64,000 bases of DNA, taken from positions 57,083,447 to 57,147,446 of the forward strand of contig CM057477.1 of the NCBI GenBank assembly GCA_030035585.1, given 5' to 3'. Below the pieces are notes generated by a model, which did not search any database, had not been told where the DNA came from, and saw only the letters and a program-made list of their open reading frames with translations. The DNA comes from Dugong dugon. Its lineage: Eukaryota; Chordata; Mammalia; Sirenia; Dugongidae. Positions 1 through 10,797 of this stretch are shown here, piece after piece; position 1 is the stretch's first letter, and each line of letters starts with the position of its first letter. Both the position numbers and the translations under genes were made by a program.

Positions 1-68
1 TGACTCCTGATGAGACATATAATGTATCTAATGAGAAAAAGATTATAATAGAAACATAAATATTATTG

Positions 69-275
69 TTGTTGTTGGTTGCTGTCCAGTTGATTCTAAT
101 TCAGGACAACCCCATGTGTACAGAGTAGAGCTGTTCCATAGGGTTTTCAAGATGGTGACCTTTTGGAAGCAGATCACCAGGCCTGTCTTCTGAGGTGTCT
201 CTGAGCGTGTTTGAACCAGCAATCTTTCAGCTAGTAATCGAGTTCTTTGTAGTTTGCACTACCCAGAGACTTCTA
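69..275 (-). mobile_element. AfroSINE-like tRNA-derived SINE
   Basis: Reads as the reverse complement of the SINE seen many times in this window. A 'ttgctgtccagttgattc' 3' end comes first, then a core with 'cagagtagagctgttccatagg' type sequence, then the tRNA-like head ('tttcagctagtaatcgag', 'cccagagact') on the right. It belongs to the variant whose sense strand starts 'gagtccctgggtggt'. It is diverged and no clear TSD was found. Confidence 0.75.
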
Positions 276-1282
276 GAAACACAAATACATAGTAATATAT
301 TGAGAAACAGGAGGAATAGAATAAAATATTAAAATATGTGAGGGTTCAGAGCCTTCTTCTCCCTTTGACCCTTTCTCTTGTTTAAATTTTATAATATTCT
401 GTTCTTTCATTTTGGTTTATATTTCTTGTTTTAGCCTTTGATTATTTTAAGCCTATCTGTTTTATAATTTCTTTCGGATTCCCCCCCAAGTTCTTGGTAG
501 GTAACTTCTGGCTCTCTGTGTTGAATCATGTCCTCCTATGGTTTGTAATTTTTACTGGGAATTGTTTTATCTCTGGGAGTTCTGTACAGCCTAGGTTGTA
601 AAAGATTTCCTACTGAGTGGTGATACATTTGCTTCTGCAGAACCATTTATGGGTTTTACCAGTATGGGACTAATTTTTATAATTAATTTCTTGGCTTGGG
701 CATTTCCCCATCATGCCAAAATACAAATTTGGTCACATAATCCAAACATAGCACAAGTTGCAGCTTTGACTACTCCCAGGCTGAGCTACAGTGAATTTCA
801 CTGAACCAAAAAGCACTTCCAGGGGCCCAACTTTGTGCACGAGTCCCAATTCCAACTCTCTTCCCAACCCCAAGAAAGCCAAAGTACCTATATGATATCA
901 GATCCTGAGCTCCTGGCCTTAGACCTTAAAACTAGAAGTTCTAGACCCCACTTTGCTGTGACATCAACTAAATGCTCACTGCTCTGGCTTCATCTCTGAT
1001 TTGGACATTTGAATATCTACTTTTCTTATTGTCATACTCAGTTATTGCATATTTAATTTTTTTTAGATATCCCATGTTTTTATTTTATGCATTTATATGT
1101 TTGTTTGGAATAGGAGGAGGTCCATATCACATCAATCTTCCATACTGATGAAATCACAAGTCTCTTCCTCCACACTCTGCTGATGGGAGAGGACAGATTT
1201 TCATGAAAAAATTTCAAAATTGAAAGAGAAACTCCCCAAGATTTTATTTAAAATTATCATGGGTAAGTATTTAAACATCTTT
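276..1282. other. Non-repeat AT-rich stretch, no gene seen
   Basis: I see no ORF of note, no splice-bounded frame and no repeat I recognise. There are short pyrimidine runs and a C8 tract near 481. It may hold old repeats too decayed to recognise by eye. Confidence 0.5.
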
Positions 1283-1293
1283 AAAATTATAAG

Positions 1294-1495
1294 AGGAGTC
1301 CCTGGGTGGTACAAATGGTTAAAGTGCTTGACTGCTAACTGAAAGGTTGGAGGTTCAAGTCCATCCAGAATCTCCTTAAAAGAAAGGCCTGGTGAACTAC
1401 TTCTGAAAAATTAGCCATTGACAATTCTATGGAACACGGTTCTATTCTGATACACATGGGGTTACCGTGTTGGTATTAACTCAATGGCAACTAGA
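1294..1495 (+). mobile_element. AfroSINE-like SINE with target-site duplication
   Basis: Sense copy starting 'gagtccctgggtggtac', with A-box-like sequence and a B-box-like 'ggttcaagtcca' (tRNA-derived Pol III promoter), then the 'cagttctactctg'-type core and the end 'actcaatggcaactag'. It is flanked by an 11-bp direct repeat, aaaattataag, at 1283-1293 and about 1497-1507, so this is a complete L1/RTE-style insertion. Confidence 0.85.
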
Positions 1496-1731
1496 AAAAT
1501 TATAAGAAAATGTGAGTATAATAAAATCTTGTCTAGAAAATTCTTATTTAAATGTAGTACCAGTCATATACCTGACATGTTTTTCTTCCAAAGAGAAGGT
1601 GAGGACATTAGTGCCCTGGCAATATACCAGGTGTGGATTTTGATATAGTTTAGTCCAATCCAAGATCTGTACTAAAAAGGGGAGTTTCATCAGTGTTGTC
1701 GAGTGCCTATCATACAATTCCTTAACCTAAC

Positions 1732-2176
1732 TGTGATGGATGGATTGAATTATGTTCCCCAAAAAGATATGTTGAAATCATAACCCCTGTACCTGTGAAT
1801 GTTACCTTGTTTGAAAATAGTCTTTTTTTTAATCAATTAAATTAAACGAAGTCATACCAGAATAAAGTGGGTACTAATCCAAATCCCATCTGCGTGATGT
1901 CTTATAAAAGGAGAGAACAGACACAGAGACAGAGCCACACAGCCACAAGACAGCAGGTGAGGGACAGTCTACAAGCCAAGGAATGCCAAGAAAAACTCTG
2001 GGCTGCTAGAAACTGAAAGAGACAGGAAGGATTTTCTCCTAAAGTCAACAGAGAACATAGCCCTGACGATGTCCTGAATTCAGAATTAGGCCCCAGACTT
2101 GTAATAAAGTAAATTATTTTATGAAAAACACCCACTTTGTGGTATTTTGTTATGGCAGGCCTAGGAGGCTAAGATC
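1732..2176 (+). mobile_element. Solo LTR, MaLR/MLT-MST type
   Basis: Aligns along its length with the LTR at 37285-37743. Shared landmarks are the start 'tggattgaattatgttcccc', 'aaaaagatatgttgaaatc', 'acctgtgaatgttacctt', 'acagagacagag', and the end 'tttgtggtattttgttatgg'. It is flanked by ctaac at 1727-1731 and 2177-2181, the 5-bp duplication expected of ERVL/MaLR elements. No internal region is present. The exact subfamily is not asserted. Confidence 0.75.
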
Positions 2177-2181
2177 CTAAC

Positions 2182-2672
2182 AGAGACCAGAACGCCTAAA
2201 TGCAGTGGGTGAGTGTGCAGCCACAAAGGATTACGGGGCAGTGAAACATTGGCGGGCACTGGGTTAGGAGCCCAACCTTTCATTTATAGAAGCAATCAGG
2301 GAGTAGACAGCTGGAGTCAACTACCATCAAAGATGTCAAAGATTTATCTATGCCAGAGTCACACCAAGACAACAGCAACAAATCAAAGAGCAAGGCAGGT
2401 AAGAGGAAACCAGAGTCTGACCCCAAGCGTGAGTGACAAAGCAGGGAGCAGCCAGACAGCAGGAGTGTATCTGGGAGGCAGATCTGTTCTACAACCTACT
2501 TGCTATGGTGAAGCAATCCTGAAGTTCACTAGTCTCTAGCTCCATCCCAGGGCTTAGAGTGGTGTATGCCTGAAATTTGAGCACACAGCCATAACCTACC
2601 TCAACATCATGAACTTTATCGCTTCCTTTATATTTATATTATCAGAGAAAATTATTACGTTCCATCAAAAGA
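2182..2672. other. Unclassified stretch with a 108-codon open frame
   Basis: A frame is open on + from 2213 to 2539, but it has no recognisable domain, no good initiation context and no splice signals that would make it an exon. Its composition is ordinary. I regard the frame as chance or part of an unrecognised old repeat. Confidence 0.4.
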
Positions 2673-2962
2673 ATGAACAAATCTGTCTTTGAAGAAATAC
2701 AGCTAGAATGCTCCTTAGAAGCAAGGATGGCGAGACTTTGTCTCACACACTTTGGAAATGTTATCAGGAGGGGTCAGTCCCTGGAAAAGGATATCATGCT
2801 TTGAAAAGTAGGGCATCAGCAAAAAAGGGGAAGACCCTCAAAGAGATGGACTGACACAGCGGCTGCAACAATGGGCTCAAGCATAACAACGATTGTGAGG
2901 ATGGTGCAGGACCGGGCAGTGTTTTGTTCTATTGTACACAGGGTCACTATGAGTCAGAAGCA
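2673..2962 (+). mobile_element. RTE (BovB-clade) LINE 3' fragment
   Basis: Same sequence as the 3' end of the larger RTE copy at 8930-9258: 'gaagaaatacagctagaatg', 'agcaaggatggcgagact', 'gttatcaggaggg', 'gagatggactgacac'. It is 5' truncated and loses similarity after 'actatgagtcagaa', so the usual (CAA)n-like tail is missing or eroded. It is the C-terminal ORF remnant plus 3' end and is not functional. Confidence 0.8.
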
Positions 2963-5194
2963 AAGTCCAGGGTCCCAAAATGTACATCAATAGGAGACAT
3001 GTAGTATACAGGATAGGAGAGTTTTTCTCCTAATAGTAATTAAAAGAGTACAGTTCTTCTGTCCACAAAAATTTTTTACTAAAAATTAAGTATATCACTT
3101 CTAGGAATTGAACATATATTACTCTCTCTGTTTGAATCAGGATGAGTATATTTATGCAGAGTGTAAAGCCAGAAGAAACTTTACGGAGCACCTGCACTTA
3201 TAGAAGAGGAAATTTGGGTCCAAAAAGTTGATATGACTCATTCTAGTTTGCACTAGTAGGCAGTAGCATAGCAAATATGGCAAAGCAAATACTAGAGCCA
3301 GGTTTTCTGATTCAGTTCAGTAGTCTTTCCAGAAGGGTAATGCTTGGTATATTACTTTAGTCTACAGAGCAAGAGAGTTGAGTTAATCATAATCCTCAAC
3401 TATTGTCTCCTTGTTATTCTTGGTGCATAGAAAGGTCTTAATTCTTTTCTTTCTTTCTCTCCCTCTTCCTTTTCTTCTTCTGTTTTTTTTTTTTTCATTT
3501 GTCCCATTCATCCTTGACTGCCACTCTTATTTCCCCCTTCCTCCCCACAGGAGCCCATTCAAATGTGATCAATACATGAACTTGAATATATAGATGTCCT
3601 TTACATTTTGTGTGTATGTGTGTGAATGTGTATAAATGTGTTTTTAATTTACCTAAGTGGTTTGGATAAAATTCTAATTCTTTTCCTTTTCCTAAAGAAC
3701 TATATTTTATGATCTGAGCCTGGGGCTGCCTGTACTTCCAGCTCATTATCTCTAACCATTGCATAGTATTTCACAGTAAATATACACTACATGTTAGTTA
3801 TCCATCCCCCAGTAATAGAGTCTTGGATCTTAGAGCTGTGAATTTTCATTTAATATCTTTTTTGTTAGTTTTTGCTGGAAATTCAAACAATCAGTACAAT
3901 CTAGGACCAGATTCTTTGGTTCTGTTTGTTGTTCTGGATGATGTATCACGTCTTAATTTACGGAAATTCTGCTCAATATATCATTTCTTAAATATACTAC
4001 TGATAGCTAAAAACAAGACAAAAAACTGTCAGTGATTACAGGAATTTAGGATATGTACATACCATATCCAAAACTGATGGAGTATAGATTTTCTGTACGA
4101 TTAGAAATATGTTTGGGAGTAAATTTATTTGTGGCAATTAGCACTAAAATTATTGCTTGACAATAGAAAATAGCTTTATAATGTGTGGGAATATCATTTG
4201 CCCATTAAAATTCTAAAAACATAAGTCAATTATTCCTTTAATGACATTAGTCACAAGTAAATAATGAGAAAGTATTCACAGTACAATGTGTGGGAGCAAA
4301 TATTCAAGGCAAACAACAAACCAGGAATCCAGTATCCAAAAGAGTAAATGTTGCTAAATGCTACCACATACCCCCAACGTGAAAAGAAAAGAAAAGAAAA
4401 AAAAGTGATCCTCTTAGTTCCTCATTCACATCTGATAATGTATTCTGTCCAAAATGCATAATGCATTTTTACTTATAAATTTAAGCTGCAACTTAGAGAA
4501 AGAATAATAGGACATCAGACATGAAAGAGATTGAGATGAATGGAGACTCTGGACAAGCAACGCACACGGCAAGGCTACGGATGATATCATACATATTTAA
4601 CAGCTACATTTAAATGCAGCATGAGCCCCAAGCAGTGACTGTCAGGAAGGCTGAGTTCTAAATGGAATGCCTTGTTTAATTGATGTACGACTTTAGTCAT
4701 CAACCTCTCAAGAATGTCCTGTTCCTCCCTTATTAAAAGAGAGAACATGTCCCGCCCTACCTAGTGCATTGTGATCATAAAACCCAGTGACAGTAAAGCA
4801 CTTGGAGTAAGAGTGCACAGAAGTATTTTAATATTTATGTGGAATGATTCATAGCTGAAGCTGATGTGCTGACCACCAAGAAGGGAACGTGAATAATATG
4901 GAAACTAGTACGAGAGGCTTTTGAGAATTCTACCTCACAGCTATTTTTTTTTTTTTAATAATTTAGGATAGAAGAATATTTAAAATACTAGAGAAAATAA
5001 TTTGTAAGATGATTAGGCTAATGTATGCTAAGTCATTAATGAAGAAATATTATTGGGCACCACTGGAATGAAAGATACTGCATACATGGACACAAAAGAG
5101 GGTAGTATCCAACTGAGACTTCAATAAAGGGCAGAGAAATATGAAGTTGTGTCTATACAATTAAATTTTTCTCCGTACCACTCACCCTCCAAAA

Positions 5195-5232
5195 TATGTA
5201 CACACACACACGCACACACACATACACACATG
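5195..5232. repeat. (CA)n microsatellite, interrupted
   Basis: A run of CA dinucleotides broken by single substitutions (cgcaca, catacaca). Confidence 0.85.
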
Positions 5233-5996
5233 CATCAGGGAAAGAAAAAATCAAGTTCAAAAGACATCTTTGAAAAACTGAGAGGAAAATGGTAGCAATG
5301 AAAGTGATGTGAGAAAAGTCTTTGAGGGCAGAACCAGGAGATCCATTATACATTTAATATGAATTTCAAAAGAAAAGCAATAATGCAAATAAAACAATAA
5401 TGGAAATAATGAAAAAAAAAAAACCTACTGGTAAAAGAAATAATTGAGTTTGAAAATTTTTAAATAGACTTGTAAACTTCAAGATAAAATACTCAAATCC
5501 AGATCTATTTTGGCAAAACTTTCGAATTAAGGATTAAAAAATTCAAAAAATCAATAAACATTAAAGCAGGAAAAACTAACCCAACTTAAAATAAATAAAT
5601 AAGTGGTGAGCCATAGAAAATATGAGCAGGAAGAGAAAGAAGAAAGTATAAATATTTCTCATCTTACCCTGGGTACATATTATAGCAATCTTACAATTTA
5701 TAATTATGCAAACAGAGATTTAGAAATATTTTACCTTAAATATAATAATAAACAGAACAAAATGAGAACTCGTGCCTTCCAAATAACTAGAGATAAAAAG
5801 AGGAAACAAATGTCACCAGAAAAAAAAAAAAAGTATAAAAGTAAAACTAATGTGAGAAATTGCAATAAAATATCAAAATGGCATCAGATTGTTCACCTAC
5901 AATACTGGCAAATAAAAAAATAAAGTGGATTAGTAAGTGCAAATTGAGAAGAAAAGACTGAGACTCAAGGATGCCCTACCAAGCCTAGAGACCATT

Positions 5997-6122
5997 CATC
6001 CGTTAGAATGACAGAAACCTATTCAAAGATAGATGGATGGATGGAAATCATCTGTTAGAATGACAGAAATCTATTCAAAGATAGATGGATGAATGGATGG
6101 ATGGATGGACGGACAGACAGAT
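5997..6122. repeat. 52-bp tandem duplication running into a GATG-type microsatellite
   Basis: 'catccgttagaatgacagaa' at 5997 recurs as 'catctgttagaatgacagaa' at 6049. Both are followed by 'attcaaagatagatgg', giving a period of 52 bp with few mismatches. The second copy runs into (GATG)n/(GACA)n repeats to about 6122, which probably seeded the duplication by slippage. Confidence 0.85.
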
Positions 6123-6399
6123 ACTAAGACATCAGGTTGTTAATAGAGGGTATATTAATACAGGGATGTTGCCGTAGGAAAAGAGGATCAGGAAGGAAAT
6201 AAATCAAATAGATGTCATCTTTTTAAAACACATGCATTTGATTACATTAATTTATTAATGTAAATTACATTTGTGTGGCTATGTATAAATTAAAATATAA
6301 AAACCTCAATAAAAGGATGTCTTTTTCTGGAAAACAATTGATTGCTAAAATTGACTCAAGAAATAGAAAACATGAATAAATCAATAAACTAAGTTCAAA

Positions 6400-6683
6400 A
6401 ACATTTTAGAAGTGCTACCTAGGAAACTAGTCACAAAACATAAAATACTAAAATTACAAAACTTGCAAAAGAAAACTGGAGAATAGCACTGCCACCTTGT
6501 AATAGTCAGGACACAAAAAATGCTGTCTATTACAGAAAAAAAGAAACTACAAATTGGTAAAACTTAGGCTCATCAAAGCCTACTGCTAAGAAAGTGAAAA
6601 GAAAAGTCACAGACTCAGAAAAAATATCGATATTTGAAAAAGGAGTTGGATCCAGAATATATAAAGAACATCACTAGAACAAT
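6400..6683 (+). mobile_element. Ancient L1 (L1M) ORF2 fragment, left piece
   Basis: Matches the late ORF2 region of old mammalian L1: 'ggacacaaaaaatgctgtc', 'aagaaagtgaaaag', 'gttggatccagaatatat', 'aaagaac'. The same element resumes at about 9286 with 'aaatgggcaaacaactt', so the RTE copy between them inserted into it. Confidence 0.65.
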
Positions 6684-7168
6684 GATGTTCTTTTTGATGA
6701 TGAATGTAATGCCATTCCTCTTCAATTTGTCATTCCCAGCATAGTATACCATATGATTGTCTAATTCAAAATGGCCAATACCAGTCCATTTTAGCTCACT
6801 AATGCCTAGGATATCAATGTTTATGCATTCCATTTCATTTTTGACGACTTCCAATTTTCCTAGATTCATACTTTGTGCATTCCATATTCCTACTATTAAC
6901 GGATGTTTGCAGCTGTTTCTTCTCATTTTGAGTCATGGAACACCAGCAAATGAAGGTCCTGAAAGCTTGACTCTATCCACAACATTAAGGTCAACTATAT
7001 TTGAGGAAGCATCTCTTCCCCAGTCATATTTTGAGCGCCTTCCAACCAGAGGTGCTCTTCTTAAAGCACTATATCAGACAATGTTCTGCTGCTATTCATA
7101 AGGTTTTCACTGGCTAATTCTTTTCAAAAGTAGACCGCCAGGTCCTTCTTCCTAGTCTATCTTAGTCT
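6684..7168 (-). mobile_element. RTE LINE 5' segment, inverted
   Basis: The 5' head and the start of the RTE endonuclease ORF lie on the minus strand. The frame 6926 to 6615 includes 'GISELKWTGIGHFELDN' and 'VYYAGNDKLKRNG', typical of BovB/RTE AP-endonuclease N-termini. The 5' head of the element (rc of 'ggtccttcttcctagtcta') abuts the plus-strand part at 7168/7169. About 67 bp (6684-6750) recur in direct sense at 7169-7233. This arrangement fits a twin-priming inversion. Confidence 0.8.
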
Positions 7169-7193
7169 AGTATACTATGCCAGGAATGATAAA

Positions 7194-7586
7194 TTGAAGA
7201 GGAATGGCATTGCATTCATCATCAAAAAGAACATTTCAAGATCCATCCAAAGTATCAGTGACAGGATAATAGCCATACATCTACAAAGAAGACTACTAGT
7301 TAGTGTGACTATTATTCAATTTTATGCACTAACCACTAAGGCCAAAGATGAGGAAACTGAAGATTTTTACCGATTTCTGCAGTCTGAAATTGATCAAACA
7401 TGCAATCAAGATGCATTGATAATGGCTGGTGATTGGAATGTGAAAGTTCGAAACAAAAAAGAAGGAACAGTAGTTGGAAAATATGGCCTTGGTGATAGGA
7501 ACGACACCGGAGATCTCATGATAGAATTTTCCAAGAGCAACAACTTCTTCACTGCAAATACCTTTTTTCACCAACATAAACAATGA
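7194..7586 (+). pseudogene. RTE ORF remnant, endonuclease domain
   Basis: A 130-codon open stretch of the apurinic-like endonuclease that in an active RTE nicks target DNA for target-primed reverse transcription. Visible family landmarks are 'IQFYALTTKAKDE' and 'IMAGDWNVKV' (the GDxN catalytic block), followed by a decayed C-terminal part to about 7870. The N-terminal portion lies inverted upstream (6926-6615). A stop at 7584 and lost frame beyond it mark a pseudogene. The family assignment rests on recognition of BovB/RTE sequence, without a search. Confidence 0.8.
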
Positions 7587-7878
7587 CTAAATATGTTGAC
7601 CTCCCCAGATGGAATACACTGGAATCTAACATACCACATCTGTGAAAAGAGATGATGGAAAAGCTCAATATCATCAGTTAGAACAAGGCTAGGGACCGAC
7701 TATGGGACAGATCATCAATTGCTCCTAGGCAAGTTCAAGTTGAAGCTGAAGAAAATTAGAACAAGCCCATGAGAGCAGAAGTATGACCTTGAGTATATTC
7801 CACCTGAATTTAGAGACCAAATCAAGAATAGATTTGACTCATTAAAACACTAATGACCAAAGACGAGACAAGTTGTGG

Positions 7879-7980
7879 AATCCACCAGCTGCTCCTTGGA
7901 AACCCTATGGGGCAATTCTACTCTATCCTATAGGGTCACTCTGAGTCGGAATCAACTCAACGGCAACGGATTTGGTTTAG
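7879..7980 (+). mobile_element. AfroSINE fragment inside the RTE ORF
   Basis: 3' half of the SINE: 'ccaccagctgctccttgg', 'aaccctatggggcaattc', 'gagtcggaatcaactcaacg', ending 'tttggtttag'. The 5' tRNA head is missing. RTE sequence flanks both sides, but endonuclease sequence is on the left and RT motif 1 on the right. The RTE segment normally between them is absent. Confidence 0.8.
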
Positions 7981-7986
7981 TTTATC

Positions 7987-9000
7987 ATTAACATCACACA
8001 CAAGGCAAATTTCGCTGAAGATCATTCAAAAGCCCTTGCAGCAGTACATTGACAGGAAACTGCCAGAGATTCAAGCTGGATTCAGAAGAGCACATGGAAT
8101 GAGGGATATCATTGTTAATGTAAGATGGATCTTGGCTGAAAGCAGAGAATACCAGAAAGATATTTACCTGTGTTTTATTGACTATACAAAGGCATTTGAC
8201 TGTGTAGATCATAATAAATTATCGATAACAGTATGAAGGATGGGAATTTCAGAATGCTTAATTGTGCTCATGAGGAACCTGTACATAGCCCAAGAGGCAG
8301 TCTTTCAAACAGAACAAGTGAATAGTACCTGGTTTAAAATCAGGAAAAGTGTGCATCAGGGTTGTATCTTTTCACCATACTTATTCAATCTCTATGCTGA
8401 GCAAATAATGCGAGAAGGTGGATTCTGTGAAGAAGAACGGGGCACCATGATTGGAGGAAGACTCATTAACAACCTGCAATATGCAGATGACACAACCTTG
8501 CTTGCTGAATATAAAAAGCACTTGAAGCACTTACTGATAAAGATCAAAGACTACAGCCTTCAGTATGGATTACACCTCAACATAAAGAAGACAAAAGTCC
8601 TTACAACTGGACCAATAAGCAGCATCATGATAAATGGAGGAAAGACAGAAGTTGTCAAGGATTTCACTTTACCTGGATCCACAATTAACACCGATAGAAG
8701 CAGCAGACAAATCAAACGACGTATTGCATTAGGCAAATCTACTGCAAAAGACCTCTTTCAAGTATTAAAAAGCAAAGATATTACTTCAGGACTAAGGTGC
8801 ACCTGACCCAAGTCATGATGTTTTTAATTGCTTCATATGCACGTGAAAGCTGGACAATGAATAAGGAAGACCAAAGAAGAACTTATGCCTTTGAATTATG
8901 GTGTTGGTGAAGAATATTGAATACAATATGGACTGCCAGAAGAACAAAAAAATCTGTCTTGGAAGAAGTACAGCCAGAATGCTCCTTGGAAGCAAGGATG
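7987..9000 (+). pseudogene. RTE ORF remnant, reverse transcriptase domain
   Basis: Decayed RT of an RTE LINE, the enzyme that copies the element RNA at the nicked target. Frames 8036-8236 and 8240-8806 give 'QQYIDRKLPEIQAGFRRA', 'LCFIDYTKAFDCVDHNKL' (motif A aspartate block), 'VHQGCIFSPYLFNLYAE' and 'LQYADDTTLLAE', where the catalytic YADD box is encoded at 8480-8491. A stop near 8236 and another at 8804 split the frame. After that, 'ESWTMNKEDQRR'-type C-terminal sequence continues to about 9000. The fingers region before motif 1 is missing. Confidence 0.85.
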
Positions 9001-9285
9001 GCAAGACTACATCTTACACACTTTGGACATGTTATCAGGAGGGATCAATCCCTGGAGAAGAACAACATGCTTGGTAAAGTAGAGGATCAGTGAAAAAGAG
9101 GAAGACACTCAATGAGATGGACTGACTCAGAGGCGGCAATAATGGGCTCAAGCATCATGACAATTGTCAGGATGGTGCAGGACCAGGCAGTATTTTGTTC
9201 TGTTGTACATTGGGTCTTTATGAGTCGGAACCGACTCAACAGCACCTAACGACAACAAATCAATGCTAATTAAAAAAAATAATAA

Positions 9286-9766
9286 TAAATGGGCAAACAA
9301 CTTGAAAGGACACTTTACAACATGTAAATGAATGTCCAATAAGTACATGAAAGATAATCAGCATCATTAGTCATCAGAGAAATGCAAATTAAAACCACAA
9401 TGAGATTTTACTTCCCACCCTCTATAATGATAAAAAGACTGATAATACCAAGTGCTGGTAACGATGTGGAATGACTGTCATTATTACTCATATATAATGT
9501 GAACACAAATCTACAAATCAGCTTTATTCACAATAGCCAAAAACTAGGAACAGCCCAAATGTCCACTAACTGGTAAATGGATAAAGAAATGATAACATTT
9601 ATACTACTCAGTAATACAAAGGAATTAACGACTAATACATGCAACAGCATAGGTGAATCTCGGAATAATTCTACTGAGTGAAAAAAGCCAGACACAAAGG
9701 GGTACATACTGAAGAATTCCATTCATGTGAAATTCAAGAACCAACAAAATTAATCTATGGCGGTAA
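9286..9766 (+). mobile_element. Ancient L1 (L1M) ORF2 fragment, middle piece
   Basis: Resumes the L1 left at 6683. Landmarks include 'catcattagtcatcagag', 'aaatgcaaattaaaacc', 'aatagccaaaaactaggaac' and 'ccaaatgtccactaactgg'. These are C-terminal ORF2 sequences of old L1 families. It is interrupted on the right by an antisense SINE. Confidence 0.8.
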
Positions 9767-9976
9767 AACCAAAAACACAAAAACATTTAAGTTGAATTCC
9801 AACTCATACCACCCCCAAGTGTTCCAGAGTAGAACTGCTCCATAGGGTTTTCTTGGCTGTAATCTTTATTGAAGCAGGTTGCCAGGTCTTATTCCATGGA
9901 ACTGTGGGGTGGGTTTGAACCTCCATCCTTTAGGTTAGCAGCCCATAACAAACTGCTTGTGCCACCTGGGGACCTT
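9767..9976 (-). mobile_element. AfroSINE-like SINE inside ancient L1
   Basis: Antisense copy: an A-rich/'aaccaaaaac' end on the left, 'gttccagagtagaactgctc', 'catagggttttcttggctg', 'ttgaagcaggttgccagg', and the tRNA head complement 'gtgccacctggggacc' on the right. L1M sequence flanks both sides. Confidence 0.85.
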
Positions 9977-10180
9977 CTATGGTGGTAGATATCAGAATAA
10001 CGGCAACTTTTATGGTGGTTACTGAAAGTGACATAAGAGAATTTTGGGGCTGATGGAAATGTTCCACTGGGGTGGGAACTGCAAGGGTATATACATTCGT
10101 CTAAACTCATAAAACCTTAGAGTTAAGATCTAAGTATTTTGCTGTACATGAATTATACCTCAATAAAATTTAGTTTAAAA
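9977..10180 (+). mobile_element. Ancient L1 (L1M) 3'UTR end
   Basis: Typical L1M 3' end: 'gggctgatggaaatgttcc', 'gtatatacattcgtctaaac', 'gtacatgaattatacctc', 'aataaaattt', then an A-rich tail. It closes the L1 that starts before 6400. Confidence 0.8.
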
Positions 10181-10309
10181 AAAGAGATGACAGGTAAAGA
10201 ATATGAAAGAGTAAAACTGGCATAGAAAGCAGAAAGAAAACTTAGACAACATTTTAGTTAAGAAAACTGAATTTCCAAGTTTGAAGTTATAAAATTAACA
10301 ATAATTTTA

Positions 10310-10395
10310 GCCATCATTTATTATGTGTCATCTATCTACCAAGTATTATGCTATGCCGTTTGTAATACGATGCCTTTAAATCCTAATAATGACAA
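10310..10395 (-). mobile_element. MIR SINE, left piece
   Basis: Reverse-complement MIR 3' part: 'tttattatgtgtcatctatc', 'agtattatgctatgcc', 'cctttaaatcctaat'. The matching continuation, 'gaggtagttattag' then 'cactttacaaatgaagaaag', appears only at 10798, so the element is split. Confidence 0.65.
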
Positions 10396-10797
10396 TGGCA
10401 CTGTCCACTTCATGCTCAGTTCTTTCCTACCAGAATTCTAATTTTGTCCAAGTCATAGCACCTTTGCACAGAGCCAAGTACCTTCGAGGATACTGACTCA
10501 ACGCTCAGCTCCCATGGTGGGACTACTTAGTTCAAGGGTTATCTTATTCTCCTTGACAATGAATGGTTCAGGAATGGGCATGTGATCAAATTCTGACCAA
10601 TGAAACATAAAAAAAAATCTAGTGAGATGCTTCTGGGGGAAATGTCCTCACTCTAAAGCAAGCCACATGAAATCGTCATCTCTCTTGTTCCTCTTGACGT
10701 TGTCATATCTGAATGTAATACCTGAATTACTGCAACCATCTTGCCTTCTTGAAGCCATCCATTGTGTATTTATTTGTATCTAAAAACAGCCTAAGCA
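10396..10797. other. ~400-bp insert splitting a MIR, unclassified
   Basis: This sequence lies between two collinear halves of one MIR and so probably inserted into it. It contains 'gatcaaattctgaccaatg' and 'ccatcttgccttcttgaagc', which resemble old mammalian interspersed repeats of the DNA-transposon or LTR kind. I cannot name the family, and I saw no clean terminal repeats. Confidence 0.4.

Larger units (their letters stand above)
2963..6395. other. AT-rich non-coding stretch, mostly unclassified
   Basis: No gene is supported. It contains pyrimidine tracts (3433-3500), a (CA)n tract (about 5195-5232) and a tandem duplication with tetranucleotide repeats (5997-6122). The open frames inside, such as 106 codons at 5603-5923 and 89 codons on - at 3495-3764, have low-complexity, A-rich or T-rich translations and no domain. 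Parts of 5380-5940 are A-rich in the way old L1 is, but I could not align them. Confidence 0.45.
7169..9258 (+). mobile_element. RTE (BovB-clade) LINE, main body with 3' tail
   Basis: Carries the endonuclease part, then the RT part from motif 1 on, then the 3' end 'cagcacctaacgacaacaa'. The SINE at 7879-7980 replaces the middle of the ORF. Flanks on both sides are old L1 sequence, so the RTE inserted into an L1M. Numerous stops and frameshifts make it non-autonomous today. Confidence 0.85.

Noticed and set aside
1294-1360. tRNA-like A and B boxes in many places
   Set aside because: They belong to tRNA-derived SINE heads. No cloverleaf with an intact acceptor stem was found, so no tRNA genes are called.
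3411-3593. Leu/Phe-rich small frame resembling a membrane peptide
   Set aside because: Product of a pyrimidine tract.
5603-5923. 106-codon plus-strand frame
   Set aside because: Lys/Asn-rich translation of A-rich DNA with no domain, start context or splice signals.
5997-6122. Direct repeats considered as a CRISPR-like array
   Set aside because: Only two long units plus a microsatellite, in a mammalian context.
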